Assembly: GCA_037501455.1 (NCBI GenBank) | Contig: CM074864.1 | Coordinates: 21,570,001-21,634,000, forward strand | DNA: 64,000 nt | Source of the DNA: Lantana camara | Taxonomy: Eukaryota; Streptophyta; Magnoliopsida; Lamiales; Verbenaceae | Direction: 5' to 3' | Part shown: piece by piece, positions 22,537 through 34,330 of the stretch | Numbering within the stretch: the stretch's first letter is position 1 | Layout of the letters: each line of letters starts with the position of its first letter | Made by a program: the position numbers and the translations under genes | Notes under the pieces: model-generated | Seen by the model: the letters and a program-made list of their open reading frames with translations, nothing else | The model's database searches: none | Told to the model about the DNA's origin: nothing

Positions 22537-23890
22537 ATTGGCTATAGTTGATAGAGACACTCGACTCAACCTTGTTTTTACTTAATTAGTCGGATAACCT
22601 AGAGACACTCGACAGTTATCTTCCCTAACAAATTCACAACCCATAGAGACACTCGACAGGATTTAATGAATTCGCAGCATTAAGAACCATAAAAACACCA
22701 ACCCTAATTAACCAAGTCATGACACACACAGGATTTAAATTAGATTATCAAATCCCTTAGTGGACGAGGAATGTTATCGCTAAGACCCTATCACTAAATT
22801 ACCACAAATTATCAATCAACTTTACTACACTTCAAACATCAAGATTGGCAAAATGCAATTAAATCTATCTAGATAGTCGGGCCCTACCACTAAATAAATC
22901 AATCACAATAAACGCGAAACACGGAGATAAGATAAATGCCTAAATAAACATGAATTGAATAAAACGTTTAGGTCTCACAATAATCAAAAACGAATCTTAA
23001 TCCCTAACTAGATAATTAAAAGTTTAGCTACTAAAATCCATAAAAACAATAACGGAGGAATTCTTTAACATAAATAAAACTAAAAATAAAAGGGAAGAAT
23101 TAAACTAAGATGGATGATTGTGCCGAATTCTCGCTCTTGATGTTTCTCCGCCCAAGCTCCAGAACCGCGGCTTAAGAGATGTGTTACGTCCCCCCAAAGT
23201 GCTGCTGTCCAAATATATAATAAACCTCACGCCTCCAAGTCTCATGCACGAATCAGTAGCAAAATAGGATTCTTATTTTCTGTTCAAATCGGGCTCAACT
23301 TAATTGCTCTCCAAGAATAAAACTAAACTGGGCCATTCTAAAATTAATTCCAAGACATGTGCCGGCCCAGCACAAAGCATCCAATTTATTCTAAATGTTC
23401 AGCCACAACTCAAAGCCCACTATCAATAATTAAGTCCATGACCCAACACACAAATGGGCCCATCCTCAATTAAGAGCTGAAGATACACGTGCACCCCAAA
23501 GCTTCTAAAACAAAGTGCCTTTTCCATTAATTCCATGCACGCCACCATACCATTACCAAATCAGGCCTTCAAAATTAAGTTCAAACACCAAGAACTTGAA
23601 TTGTTTAATACTGTCAACAACCATTAATTTCCCAAGAACTTCCAATTACTCCTGAATTGCTCCGATATTCATCCTTCATACAGCAAGGTTAACATCAACA
23701 ATGAGTCAGTTGGAGTTCGTCCCTTTCCCAAAATCTCGTCATAAAACGATCTAATTCGCACCAATTTCGCGTTCGAGGCCCGAATCTATAATAAGAATAT
23801 CAAAGCATCAATTCTTTATAAATAATATCAAATCAAAGCATAATTCGGGGCATAAATTAATCATAAAGATGATTAATTAACGAGTTATCA
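22537..23890 (-). repeat. Truncated 5' LTR of the Athila element
   Basis: These 1354 bp match 15859-17212. The element-sense 3' end of the LTR, 342 bp in the other copy, is deleted together with the primer site. The breakpoint lies at attggctatag, directly next to pol sequence. Confidence 0.92.
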
Positions 23891-25281
23891 AGCAGCAACA
23901 GCTCGAGCACGGGGGTGCAAGAATGCATGCACGGGCGTTCCATGGTACAACACCAAAACTGGGCCAAAAGCTATTCAAGCACGGGGGTGCCAGAATGCAT
24001 GCACGGGCGTTCCACTGTACAGAACCAAAACTAGACCATACGGGGAACGGAACTGGCGTTCCCGAAGTCTGACAGCAGTTCGTTCTTCATCTTTGCAGCT
24101 GCAACTGACCCAAAACCAAGGCACAACAAGGGATACACATAGAGCAACACATATACTACAAATCCATGCCATAATACACGAGAAATAACACAAAAATCCC
24201 AACATTTCAGTCCCCAAAACGTGATAGCAGCTGTGCAAGGAAGATCAGTTTATTTCTGCACATTTCTTCAAGTTTCCATGAAAATCAACAATGGTAATTC
24301 ATGCTAGGCTCAAGTTCCATGAAAGATAAGGCAATTAACGAAGTTAAGGAGTTCAAAAGCTCAACAAACATGCATCAATTCAGCTCATAAAGCAAGCAAC
24401 ATCAAGGATTCAAGAATTGAAGCCTAACCTAACTATTCATTCATCATCTTCAAAACTCATGAAAACATGCTCAAAATTGGGGATGAATGGATCAAATTGA
24501 CTCATAATGAATGTACATAACATATCCAAGCTTACCTTGTGGATTAATGGAGGTTTGGAAAGAGATTTGAGCTTGAATCTCTTGGTTGGGCTTGAGCTAC
24601 GGGATTCCTGGAAAGCAGATGATGTTTGGCCAATTTACTCCAAGTGGGAAGGGTTATCTCGGTTTGGGGGGTTACTGGCTGAATAAAGGGTTGAGTTAGG
24701 GTTCCATAGAGTCTAACCATGATTAATTTGGTCAACAAATGGATAAGTTATGGTCATTTTAGTACAACAAGGTCAATTTAGGCGTTCGTTGTGTGTTTCG
24801 GTTAAATTTCGGAGGTTCAAATAACTTTGGAAAAAATATAAGGCTAAGTTCATCAAACTCGAATTTTCGATACGAGTTCAACGAAATTGACGAAACTCGA
24901 ATCCGAGTTTCCTAGCTCAAGTTATCAAATAAGGAACCAATGGTGCGCTAATTGCTCGTTAGCCCCCGTTTTGGATTCCGAACCAAAATAAATTCCAAAA
25001 CTCAATCAAACGAATCCGAAAATATGAAACGAGCATATAACCATATTCATAACGCATATAAGTCCAAGATATTAAATTTCTACCAAATTCCGAATTCATT
25101 TCACGTAGAAACGACAAGCAAATAATTCATTCAAGTGCAAATAGTTCAAGGAGAATTCATATAAATTCAAATTCAAATATTTTCAAATAATTAAGAATTA
25201 ACATAATTAAAATAAATTAAACGCGCATGTAATTATCACATAATTCATACCTGAACGATTTGGGAAAATCGGGGCGTCACA

Positions 25282-25300
25282 ACCTCTCCCCCTTAAAAAG
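25282..25300 (-). other. Polypurine tract of the outer Tekay-like element
   Basis: On the minus strand, aagggggagaggt directly precedes the LTR start tgtgacgcccc. This strip is all that separates the outer 3' LTR from the inner element; its left-hand aaaag is the inner element's target duplication. Confidence 0.85.
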
Positions 25301-26044
25301 TGTAGCACTCGGAACGCTAGGCACCACATCCCCCGCACTACAGCCCCGATCCACATATGAAATGGACAATCCATACATGAATCAAAGCTATAGCGAACGG
25401 GAGACAATAAAATGACACAAGGCTAGGCGGGTACCCTCAATTAAAACCAAACCAACAACTAGTAGAACAATTCAGAGTAAATAAAAGCGGAAGCAATAAC
25501 ATTCATTAAATACTTATAGGTACCATATTTATTTATTTACTAATAGGTACCAACAATTTCACTATCAATACAATATCATCTCCAAAATAGGTAACAAGGC
25601 ATGATACAAAATATCCCAAGCTATACATGAACAAAATGTGGGAATGAAGTGTGCTAGACCCAAATTTAAAGACAACTAGACTCTAAATTCCCGCCTAGCA
25701 CGCCCTGCAAAACAACTGAAAAGTTGAGGTGTCAGTCCAACACAGACTGAGCGAGGGGTATAAATAAATATAAGCGCACAAAAATGCAAGTCATAATCTC
25801 GGGTAATAATTTTAGGAAAACCATACAATTTAATAGAATAAAAAGGAATACTATCGCCCGAGGTTACAACTAATTCAATTTCAATTTAACCAATTCAATA
25901 CAATCAATTTGTGGCCCGGCGAGTGGTGCAATTCTCCAACCTTACACCGACTGTGTACAATCAATCAATCAATTAATTATTAGGTGATTAAGTGATCAAG
26001 CAATTTATTACTGTGCACAATTAGCAGTTTCAATGGCACCTTCT

Positions 26045-26104
26045 TCCTCCGGGTGATGGTGGGATTGCAAGGCCTCCTCCGGGTGATGGTGGGATTGCAA
26101 GGCC
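26045..26104. repeat. 30-bp tandem duplication in one LTR
   Basis: Two identical 30-bp units starting tcctccgggtgatgg lie side by side. The partner LTR (near 32490) has one unit, so the duplication arose after insertion or during reverse transcription. Confidence 0.9.
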
Positions 26105-26693
26105 CCACCATCCAATCAATCTGGGCAGAGGGTACATGGATCCCTAAGCCCGGAATTCCTTCCTCCCCTAATCTCCTAGGGGGTTCAGGGTTCATCCCAA
26201 TTTGGTGAGGATAGCTCTCGAGTTACCCGTCAGCCCATGCTTTCCCGGTTAGCTCGAGCCACTACCCTCGGGCCCACAGTGCAATACTCGCCAAATCAAT
26301 CAATCAATCCATCAATAGTTCGATAAATCCTTTGAAACCAATCTCGTTTGAAACTATAAATATATAGATACGTTTTGGCTTAAAATTTCACATAGGGTTA
26401 TACGGGTCCTATGTATCTAAAATTAAATCTCACCTGAACGACCCAAAAACAACCAAGGAAACAGCTCACGGGGCCTGCTCCTCGTCACCAGGAAGCTGGT
26501 CTGTGCAAGAAAGACAAATGTCCGTGAAACACGACTCAAAATGTACCAAATATGACGAACGGCGGAAATGCAACGAGATGACGGGAAAAATACAATGTAC
26601 CATGAAAATATTGCGTTTCGACATGTATTCAGTCATATAATAGCAATTAGGGGTCAAAGAAGCCGCGTGAATTTTGAACACTTTCTGGAGTTA

Positions 26694-26921
26694 GGAACGG
26701 CCGTTCCGGCTTCCCTTTGAAAATGGGAAGGGCCGTTCCCATGGCCCTCAGAAACGCGCCAGCGTTTTTTTCTTAAAAAAAGAAAACGTTTTAGCTGGGA
26801 ACGGCCCTTCCGGATTAAAGGCCAAAATGGGAACGACCGTTCCCAGTCTCGTTGTCCTACTGACTCAGAATCATGGGAACGACCGTTCCAGTTTTAAACT
26901 GGGGTTGGGAATGGCCGTTCC
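26694..26921. repeat. Palindrome array in the inner element's 3' LTR
   Basis: Several copies of ggaacggccgttcc or one-base variants (gggaacgaccgttccc, ggaatggccgttcc) occur within about 230 bp. The motif is self-complementary. The same array is in the partner LTR at 33140-33369. Confidence 0.85.
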
Positions 26922-27600
26922 GAAAATACATGAGCAGCTGAAGAAGAAGAATAGAACAGAGCAGCAATGGAACCACAACAATCAACCACAAAAATGGCTT
27001 CAACCCAAGATGAAATGCATAAATTTGATGCAACACATATGCTAACATACATATAGATCAATAACAACTCATTTAAACACTCATTTCAATGTTAGATCAT
27101 CAATAATCCATCAATCCAAACCCACATACTCACTCATGCTCCAAGTCCATAAAACTCAAGATATATGCACCAAACTTAAGCTTAAGGATCACATACATAT
27201 TTCCAACAACAAATACACAATTTAACAAATCCAATACCAAGCCCTATCTATGCCATATTTTCAAGAAAATCATCAAAGTCCCAAAATTACCTCAAATACA
27301 AGAAATGGAAGCTAGGATGAAGAAATGATGATGATGATGCCTCAATGTCCACAAAACCCACAATTATGATGCTTGAATGATGAAATCTCCCTCTTATCTT
27401 GCTAGGGTTGGTCTCGGTTGGCAAGGGAAGAAAATAGAGCAAAGAAGAAATGTTTGTATGAAGAAAGAAATGTAATGGTACGTGATGCTGCAATGAAAGG
27501 GGAAGAGAATGGCCAAATTTGCAATTAAATCCTTCCTTTATTAAAGTCATGCAATTAAGTTCACTTCCATATTAATTGATCAATGTGGTCCAATGCAATT

Positions 27601-27663
27601 AAGCTAGCCGAGCTTTATAACCGAAAGTCTAACAACCTCCCGGTTATAAAGCTCGGCTAGCTT
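27601..27663. repeat. Perfect 23-bp inverted repeat at a deletion junction
   Basis: Bases 27601-27623 (aagctagccgagc...) are the exact reverse complement of 27641-27663, with a 17-base spacer. The right arm is genuine integrase sequence. The left arm is an inverted copy fused to the broken LTR. Confidence 0.95.
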
Positions 27664-30279
27664 GTGAATCTTATACGACATCCGAACCGGCAGAAAATGT
27701 GCAGACTTCGTCAAACGGTCCACAATCACCCAAATCCCATCGAATCCACCTTTCACTTTAGGTAATCCGGACACCAAATCCATCGTCACCTGTTCCCACT
27801 TCCACTCAGGAATAGGTAACGGCTGAAGAAGGCCTCCCGGTTTCTGATGCTCGGCCTTCACTTTCTGACAAGTGAGACTAGCTTGTGAATCTTATACGAC
27901 ATCCGAACGGCAGAAAATGTGCAGACTTCGTCAAACGGTCCACAATCACCCAAATCCCATCGAATCCACCTTTCACTTTAGGTAATCCGGACACAAAATC
28001 CATCGTCACCTGTTCCCACTTCCACTCAGGAATAGGTAACGGCTGAAGAAGACCTCCCGGTTTCTGATGCTCGGCCTTCACTTTCTGACAAGTGAGACAA
28101 TGCCTCACAAACTTGGCCACATCTTTCTTGAATCCACGCCACCAATAATATTGCCTTAAGTCTTTATACATCTTATTCCCTCCGGGGTGGATAGAATAAG
28201 CCGATCTGTGAGCTTCCTCGAGCAAAACCCGTTTCAACTCTTCGGGTACAACCACTCGGTTCTTGAAACGAAGAAGATCGGTTTCATCGAACCCGAATGG
28301 ACACTCCGGATCAGCTCTTGCCTTAGCTACCAACTTTTGCACTTCCACACCCGTATTCTGAGCCTCAAACAACCTGTGCTTCAAATCTGGCTGAACCGAA
28401 ATATTAGAAACTCGAGCCCTTAGAACAATTGGCTCGATTCCACTACTTTCACCCACTTCCAAGCTCGACACACTAACCTTCCTACTCAGTGCATCGGCGA
28501 CCACGTTGGCTTTGCCGGGATGGTACTTAATCGTGCAATCATAATCTTCCAACCTTTCCATCCAACGCCGTTGCCTCATATTCAAATCCTTCTGAGTGAA
28601 TAAATACTGGAGGCTTTTGTGGTCGGTGAAAATCTCAAAAGACACCCTGTACAAATAATGTCTCCACTTTCCAAGTGCAAAGACTACGACGGCGAGTTCA
28701 AGATCACGTGTCGGATAATTCTTCTCATGCTCTTTCAACTTTCGGGATGCATAAGCGATTACTTTACCCTTCTGAGTCAACACACATCCCAAACCTTCCT
28801 TAGAAGCATCCGTATAAACAGCATATCCTTCAGAACCTTCCGGAAGGGCTAACACTGGAGCAGAAACTAACTTCTCTTTCAAGAAAGTGAAACTTTTCTC
28901 ACAATCTTCATTCCAATCAAATTCACATTCTTCTTCGTCAACCAGGTTAAAGGAGCTGCTAACTTGGAGAAATCCTTAACAAACCTCCTGTAATAACCTG
29001 CCAATCCCAAGAAACTCCTGATCTCTGAGGCATTCCTAGGTTTCTCCCACTTCAAAACCGACTCAATCTTAGAAGGGTCAACTTCCAAACCATTACCTGA
29101 AATCACGTGACCCAAGAAAGACACCCTGTCAATCCAGAACTCACACTTGCTGAATTTGGCAAATAACTGATGTTCCTTCAAAGTCCTCAATACCAACTGA
29201 AGGTGTCTTGCATGCTCCTCGACAGACTTCGAGAAAACCAAGATATCATCGATGAAAATAACCACAAACTTATCCAGAAAAGGCCTGAATATCCTGTGCA
29301 TCATATCCATAAAAGCTGCTGGGGCATTGGCCAAACCAAACGGCATCACAACAAACTCATAATGCCCATACCGAGTGTTAAATCCCATCTTAGAAATATC
29401 CCCTGCTCGGATTCGCAGCTGGTAGTACCCTTGTCTAAAATCCAATTTCGAGTAGACTTTCGATCCCTGAAGTATATCAAACAACTTCTCGATATGTGGA
29501 AGAGGATACTTGTTCTTGATCGTCATCCGGTTCAACTCCCTATAGTCCATACACATTCTCAAGGTTTCGTCCTTCTTCTTTACAAACAAAACTGGTGCAC
29601 CCCAGGGAGAAGAACTCGGTCTAATATACCCAATCTCCAACAATGCATCAAGTTGAGTCTTCAACTCTTTCAACTCGGCCGGAGCCATACAGTACGGAGT
29701 CTTGGAGTACGGCTCTGCATTAGGGTACAGATCAATCACAAACTCAATTTCTCGTTCTGGAGGTAAAGAATCCAATTCTTCAGGAAAGACCTCGGGAAAC
29801 TCCTTCACTACTTCCGTTTCTTCCAACTTACTTTGATCCTTGGGTTTGTTGAGAATATAAGCAATGAAACCCGTGGCTCCCTCTCGAACCAACTTATGAG
29901 CTTCTGAAAAAGAAAGTAGAGGCACAGTCTTGGAACTCCAACCCACTACCAAATCTGATCCCAACTGAACCCTCTTTGCCCTGCAATCAACTGTGGCAGA
30001 ATGTCTGTACAACCTATCCATGCCCAAAATGGATCCATAGCAAGTCATCGGTAGCTCAATGAAGTCTGAGAAGAAAACTCGGCCCTCGATGCTCACCGGA
30101 ACCTCTCTAAACACCCGATCAGATTCTAAACTACCACCAAACGGAGTACTAACCACATAACATGCAGAAGAGCGAGTAACAGGCAAAGACAGAGAAACAG
30201 ATATAGCACTCGAAAGAAAGGAGTGAGTAGCTCCCGGATCAAACAATGTCCGTGCCATGTATGCAAATGGTACCTTCAA
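27604..30279 (-). pseudogene. pol: Inner element pol: protease, RT, RNase H, partial integrase
   Basis: The minus-strand frame from 30279 starts with protease ([10 protein letters not shown], active Asp kept; later ILGMDRL). RT follows, with [22 protein letters not shown] and the catalytic [10 protein letters not shown] one-base frameshift near 28920 moves the frame into 28882-27878, which carries RNase H ([34 protein letters not shown]). The integrase HHCC domain is next ([18 protein letters not shown]), followed by the first Asp region ([16 protein letters not shown]). There the 221-bp duplication and the fold-back junction end the gene. The other two catalytic integrase residues and the C-terminal part are missing. 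Protease lies one base out of frame with gag at 30240-30279. Confidence 0.9.
27657..28097 (-). repeat. 221-bp tandem duplication within integrase
   Basis: Both units start ctagcttgtgaatc, at 27657 and 27878. The period is 221 bp, not a multiple of three, so it breaks the frame. The copies are nearly identical; one carries a single-base deletion (gaaccgg against gaacgg). Confidence 0.92.
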
Positions 30280-31477
30280 CTACCGCGGCTGGATCAATAT
30301 CAGCATCCTGCTGCTCACCCTCCAAAGCATAAGCACGAGCCCTGATCAGTGGTCTCAGTGCTCCCGGTGGTGGCATCCTGCGATCTGGACAGCCGTCTAC
30401 CATATGCTCGTCGCTCCCACAAAGTAGGCATAGACCCAGACGTCTCCTGCAGTTCTCATAAACGTGTGTCCTCTGCCCACAGAAGGTACAAGCAAGCCTC
30501 TCGGGTGGTCGTGGCAAAGCTGGAGCAACTGGAGCTCGAATCACTGGTCCTGCTGGTCGGGGCTTCTTCCCTGGGCCCTGTAGAGCTGGTGGTGGAGAAG
30601 AATAAACCATCGGCCTCTTGCCTGAAGCAGAACCCGAACCTGAACCCTTATACCCTGATCCGACACCTCTAAAACCCGATCCAGAACCTCTGAATCCCGA
30701 TCCTGACCCTAAGCCCGAACCTGAGCCTGAACGATAAGTAGACCGCCTCGCATTCACCGAATCCTCAAATAACAAGGCCTTCTTAGTAGCCTTCACCCAC
30801 GTGCTCGTGTTGACCGCCTCAATCGCTGCCTGAATATCCGGTCTAAGGCCCTGAACAAACTGCATCGCCTTATGGAAATCATCACTCGCTATATTAGGAG
30901 CATAGCGGGATAATCTCTCAAACTCGGCGATATACTCTGAGACTGACCTGCTTCCTTGCTTGAGTTCTGTAAATTCTTTCAATCTTCGAGTGCGAGAAGA
31001 TGGAGGAATGAACTTATTTCTGAACTCTCTAACAAACACTTCCCAGTTCACTTCCTCGCCTGCCGCCTCTAACACTATCCGGGCACTCTCCCACCAAGAA
31101 TAGGCCTCACCCTGAATCAAAGAAATAGTACAACGGGCCTTCTCCTGGGACTCACAAGGAATGAGCTCCCAAACTCTCTCAATCTCCCTGAGCCACTGCT
31201 CGGCTTGAATATCATTTCCTTTATAAAACTTGGGAGGATGCTGGTTCTGAAACTCCTTAAAAACAGCTGATATCTGTGCTCTTGGCTGTGGTGGTGGAAC
31301 TGGTGGTGTTGGAGGAACATAATCCCGGACTCTCTGATCAATAAGACCCACCACGGCATTCATGAAATCCTGTGGCTGAGCCTGAGAAGGTGGAGGAGGA
31401 GGTGGTGATATCTCCCGGCGATGATGACGATGTCGAGGTCTAGGAGAACGAGCACGATGATGTCTATCGCGAGCCAT
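30239..31477 (-). CDS. gag: Inner element gag
   Basis: This 412-residue frame starts at an ATG about 260 bp downstream of the LTR. An Arg/His-rich N-terminus and a proline-rich stretch precede the gag core ([52 protein letters not shown]). A Ser-Gly repeat region follows at about residues 245-280. Two zinc-binding segments come next: [14 protein letters not shown] and the classical knuckle [14 protein letters not shown]. The frame ends in [11 protein letters not shown], where uninterrupted relatives run on into protease, so the stop results from a single-base frameshift. Gag itself is the least damaged reading frame in this element and might still be translatable. Confidence 0.88.
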   Translation of the reverse strand: MARDRHHRARSPRPRHRHHRREISPPPPPPSQAQPQDFMNAVVGLIDQRVRDYVPPTPPVPPPQPRAQISAVFKEFQNQHPPKFYKGNDIQAEQWLREIERVWELIPCESQEKARCTISLIQGEAYSWWESARIVLEAAGEEVNWEVFVREFRNKFIPPSSRTRRLKEFTELKQGSRSVSEYIAEFERLSRYAPNIASDDFHKAMQFVQGLRPDIQAAIEAVNTSTWVKATKKALLFEDSVNARRSTYRSGSGSGLGSGSGFRGSGSGFRGVGSGYKGSGSGSASGKRPMVYSSPPPALQGPGKKPRPAGPVIRAPVAPALPRPPERLACTFCGQRTHVYENCRRRLGLCLLCGSDEHMVDGCPDRRMPPPGALRPLIRARAYALEGEQQDADIDPAAVVEGTICIHGTDIV

Positions 31478-31717
31478 CCTGAAATCAAGTCACCATTGTG
31501 CATGTTCGATTAGTAATGCCAATGTGTACAAATAATTCAAGATTGCACATAAGTTATAAAGTTCGAACAATTCACCAATTTCAAGTAAGTCCAAAGAGGT
31601 CAAGTAGGTTCAAATATATCAAATAACGATGCAAGACTCTCAAATTGACAATTAGTTCCTATGCCGTGTGACCTAGACTCACAAGACACGACACTAGAGA
31701 CCCGGTTTTGCAACCGG

Positions 31718-31729
31718 GCTCTGATACCA
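31718..31729 (-). other. Primer-binding site of the inner element
   Basis: On the minus strand tggtatcagagc lies eight bases after the 5' LTR end. It is the standard complement of the 3' end of plant initiator-Met tRNA. Confidence 0.92.
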
Positions 31730-31737
31730 CCGCAGGA

Positions 31738-34311
31738 TGTAGCACCCGGAATGCTAGGCACCACATCCCCCGCACTACAGCCCCGATCCACATATGAAAT
31801 GGACAATCCATACATGAATCAAAGCTATAGCGAACGGGAGACAATAAAATGACACAAGGCTAGGCGGGTACCCTCAATTAAAACCAAACCAACAACTAGT
31901 AGAACAATTCAGAGTAAATAAAAGCGGAAGCAATAACATTCATTAAATACTTATAGGTACCATATTTATTTATTTACTAATAGGTACCAGCAATTTCACT
32001 ATTAATACAATATCATCTCCAAAATAGGTAACAAGGCATGATACAAAATATCCCAAGCTATACATGAACAAAATGTGGGAATGAAGTGTGCTAGACCCAA
32101 ATTTAAAGACAACTAGACTCTAAATTCCCGCCTAGCACGCCCTGCAAAACAACTGAAAAGTTGAGGTGTCAGTCCAACACAGACTGAGCGAGGGGTATAA
32201 ATAAATATAAGCGCACAAACATGCAAGTCATAATCTTGGGTAATAATTTTAGGAAAACCATACAATTTAATAGAATAAAAAGGAATACTATCGTCCGAGG
32301 TTACAACTAATTCAATTTCAATTTAACCAATTCAATACAATCAATTTGTGGCCCGGCGAGTGGGGCAATTCTCCAACCTTACACCGACTGTGTACAATCA
32401 ATCAATCAATTAATTATTAGGTGATTAAGTGATCAAGCAATTTATTACTGTGCACAATTAGCAGTTTCAATGGCACCTTCTTCCTCCGGGTGATGGTGGG
32501 ATTGCAAGGCCCCACCATCCAATCAATCTGGGCAGAGGGTACATGAATCCCTAAGCCCGAAATTCCTTCCTCCCCTAATCTCCTAGGGGGTTCAGGGTTC
32601 ACCCCAATTTGGTGAGGATAGCTCTCGAGTTACCCGTCAGCCCATGCTTTCCCGGTTGGCTCGAGCCACTACCCTCGGGCCCACAGTGCAATATAATACT
32701 CGCCAAATCAATCAATCAATCCATCAATAGTTCGATAAATCCTTTGAAACCAATCTCGTTTGAAACTACAAATGTATAGATAGGTTTTGGCTTAAAATTT
32801 CACATAGGGTTATACGGGTCCTATGTATCTAAAATTAAACCTCACCTGAACGACCCAAAAACAACCAAGGAAACAGCTCACGGGGCCTGCTCCTCGTCAC
32901 CAGGAAGCTGGTCTATGCAAGAAAGACAAATGTCCGTGAAACACGACTCAAAATGTACCAAATATGACGAACGACGGAAATGCAACGAGATGACGGGAAA
33001 AATACAATGTACCATGAAAATATTGCGTTTCGACATGTATTCAGTCATATAATAGCAATTACGGGTCAAAGAAGCCGTCGGATCGAGGGGGTAAAATTGC
33101 AATTTTATGCAGTGAATTTTGAACACTTTCTAGAGTCTTGGAACGGCCGTTCCGGCTTCCCTTCGAAAATGGGTAGGGCCGTTCCCATGGCCCTCAGAAA
33201 CGCGCCAGCGTTTTTTTTTTTGAAAAAAGAAAATGTTTAACCTGGGAACGGCCCTTCCGGCTTAAAGGCCAAAATGGGAACGGCCGTTCCCAGTCTCGCT
33301 GTCCTACTGACTCAGAATCATGGGAACGGTCGTTCCAGTTTTAAACTGGGGTTGGGAATGGCCGTTCCCAAAATACGTGAGCAGCTGAAGAAGAAGAACA
33401 GAACAGAGCAGCAATGGAACCACAACAATCAACCACAAAAATGGCTTCAACCCAAGATGAAATGCATAAATTTGATGCAACACATATGCTAACATACATA
33501 TAGATCAATAACAACTCATTTAAACACTCATTTCAATGTTAGATCATCAATAATCCATCAATCCAAACACACATACTCACTCATGCTCCAAGTCCATAAA
33601 ACTCAAGATATATGCACCAAACTTAAGCTTAAGGATCACATACATATTTCCAACAACAAATACACAATTTAACAAATCCAATACCAAGCCCTATCTATGC
33701 CATATTTTCAAGAAAATCTCAAAGTCCCAAAATTACCTCAAATACAAGAAATGGAAGCTAGGATGAAGAAATGATGATGATGATGCCTCAATGTCCACAA
33801 AACCCACAATTATGATGCTTGAATGATGAAATCTCCCTCTTATCTTGCTAGGGTTGGTCTCGGTTGGCAAGGGAAGAAAATAGAGCAACGAAGAAATGTT
33901 TGTATGAAGAAAGAAATGTAATGGTACGTGATGCTGCAATGAAAGGGGAAGAGAATGGCCAAATTTGCAATTAAATCGTTCCTTTATTAAAGTCATGCAA
34001 TTAAGTTCACTTCCATATTAATTGATCAATGTGGTCCAATGCAATTAAGTCCCAAATTCATGAAAATGATCAATTAAGGCCATAAAAGAATTAAATCCCA
34101 TTCGGGAAAAATAATTCACATTGCAATCACGTTCAATTTATGCGATAATTATAATATGATATGAATTTTCAATAAAATACCAAGAATATAATTTTATAAA
34201 ATTATGTCATGCTATGGGAAATTAAAGAAATGAGCAATTAATAATTAAAATCTAACTCTCAAACGCACACATATCGATCATACCTGAATTGCCGAAAGCT
34301 GGGGTGTTACA
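31738..34311 (-). repeat. 5' LTR of the inner element, complete
   Basis: It is 2574 bp and in element sense starts tgtaacacccc and ends gtgctaca. It includes the palindrome array and the conserved LTR blocks shared with the other long LTRs of this window. Confidence 0.93.
33140..33369. repeat. Palindrome array in the inner element's 5' LTR
   Basis: Perfect or near-perfect palindromes occur at 33140-33153, 33276-33291, about 33322-33337 and 33354-33369, with half-sites between them (gggccgttcccatggccc, gggaacggcccttcc). All share cgttcc and its complement. The spacing is irregular. Confidence 0.88.
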
Positions 34312-34330
34312 AAAAGAATCCGTCCTCGGA

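Larger units (their letters stand above)
15517..23890 (-). mobile_element. Athila-type element, internally deleted
   Basis: The insertion is flanked by agcag (15512-15516 and 23891-23895), and removing it restores the surrounding LTR. On the minus strand it keeps a truncated 5' LTR, the end of pol with integrase, a long region with an ORF1/env-position gene, a gtgtggggggatt polypurine tract and a complete 3' LTR. gag, protease, RT, RNase H, the primer site and the last 342 bp of the 5' LTR are gone in one deletion. The LTR copies differ at roughly 20 of 1354 shared positions by eye. The copy cannot move by itself. Confidence 0.92.
13819..25281 (-). repeat. 3' LTR of the outer Tekay-like element (interrupted)
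   Basis: It begins tgtaacaccc and ends gtcaca on the plus strand. It aligns along its length with 39079-42196 except for the Athila insertion at 15517-23890. Without that insert and its duplicated pentamer it is about 3.08 kb, against 3.12 kb for the partner. Most of the difference is an indel near 25185, opposite 42065-42120. Confidence 0.92.
25301..27603 (-). repeat. Truncated 3' LTR of the inner element
   Basis: It matches 31738-34049. The final 262 bp present in the partner (34050-34311, the element-sense start of the LTR) are missing. Unlike the partner it contains a perfect 30-bp tandem duplication at 26045-26104. Confidence 0.92.
25301..34311 (-). mobile_element. Inner Tekay-like retrotransposon, damaged at its 3' end
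   Basis: It is bounded by tgtagcac at the left and gttaca at the right, with aaaag on both sides (25296-25300 and 34312-34316). On the minus strand are a complete 5' LTR (34311-31738), a tRNA-iMet-type primer site, gag, protease, RT, RNase H and the start of integrase. After that come a rearranged junction and a 3' LTR that lacks its first 262 bp. The rest of integrase, any chromodomain and the polypurine tract are missing. gag and pol are split by frameshifts. It belongs to the same clade as the element it inserted into but to a different family. Confidence 0.92.
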
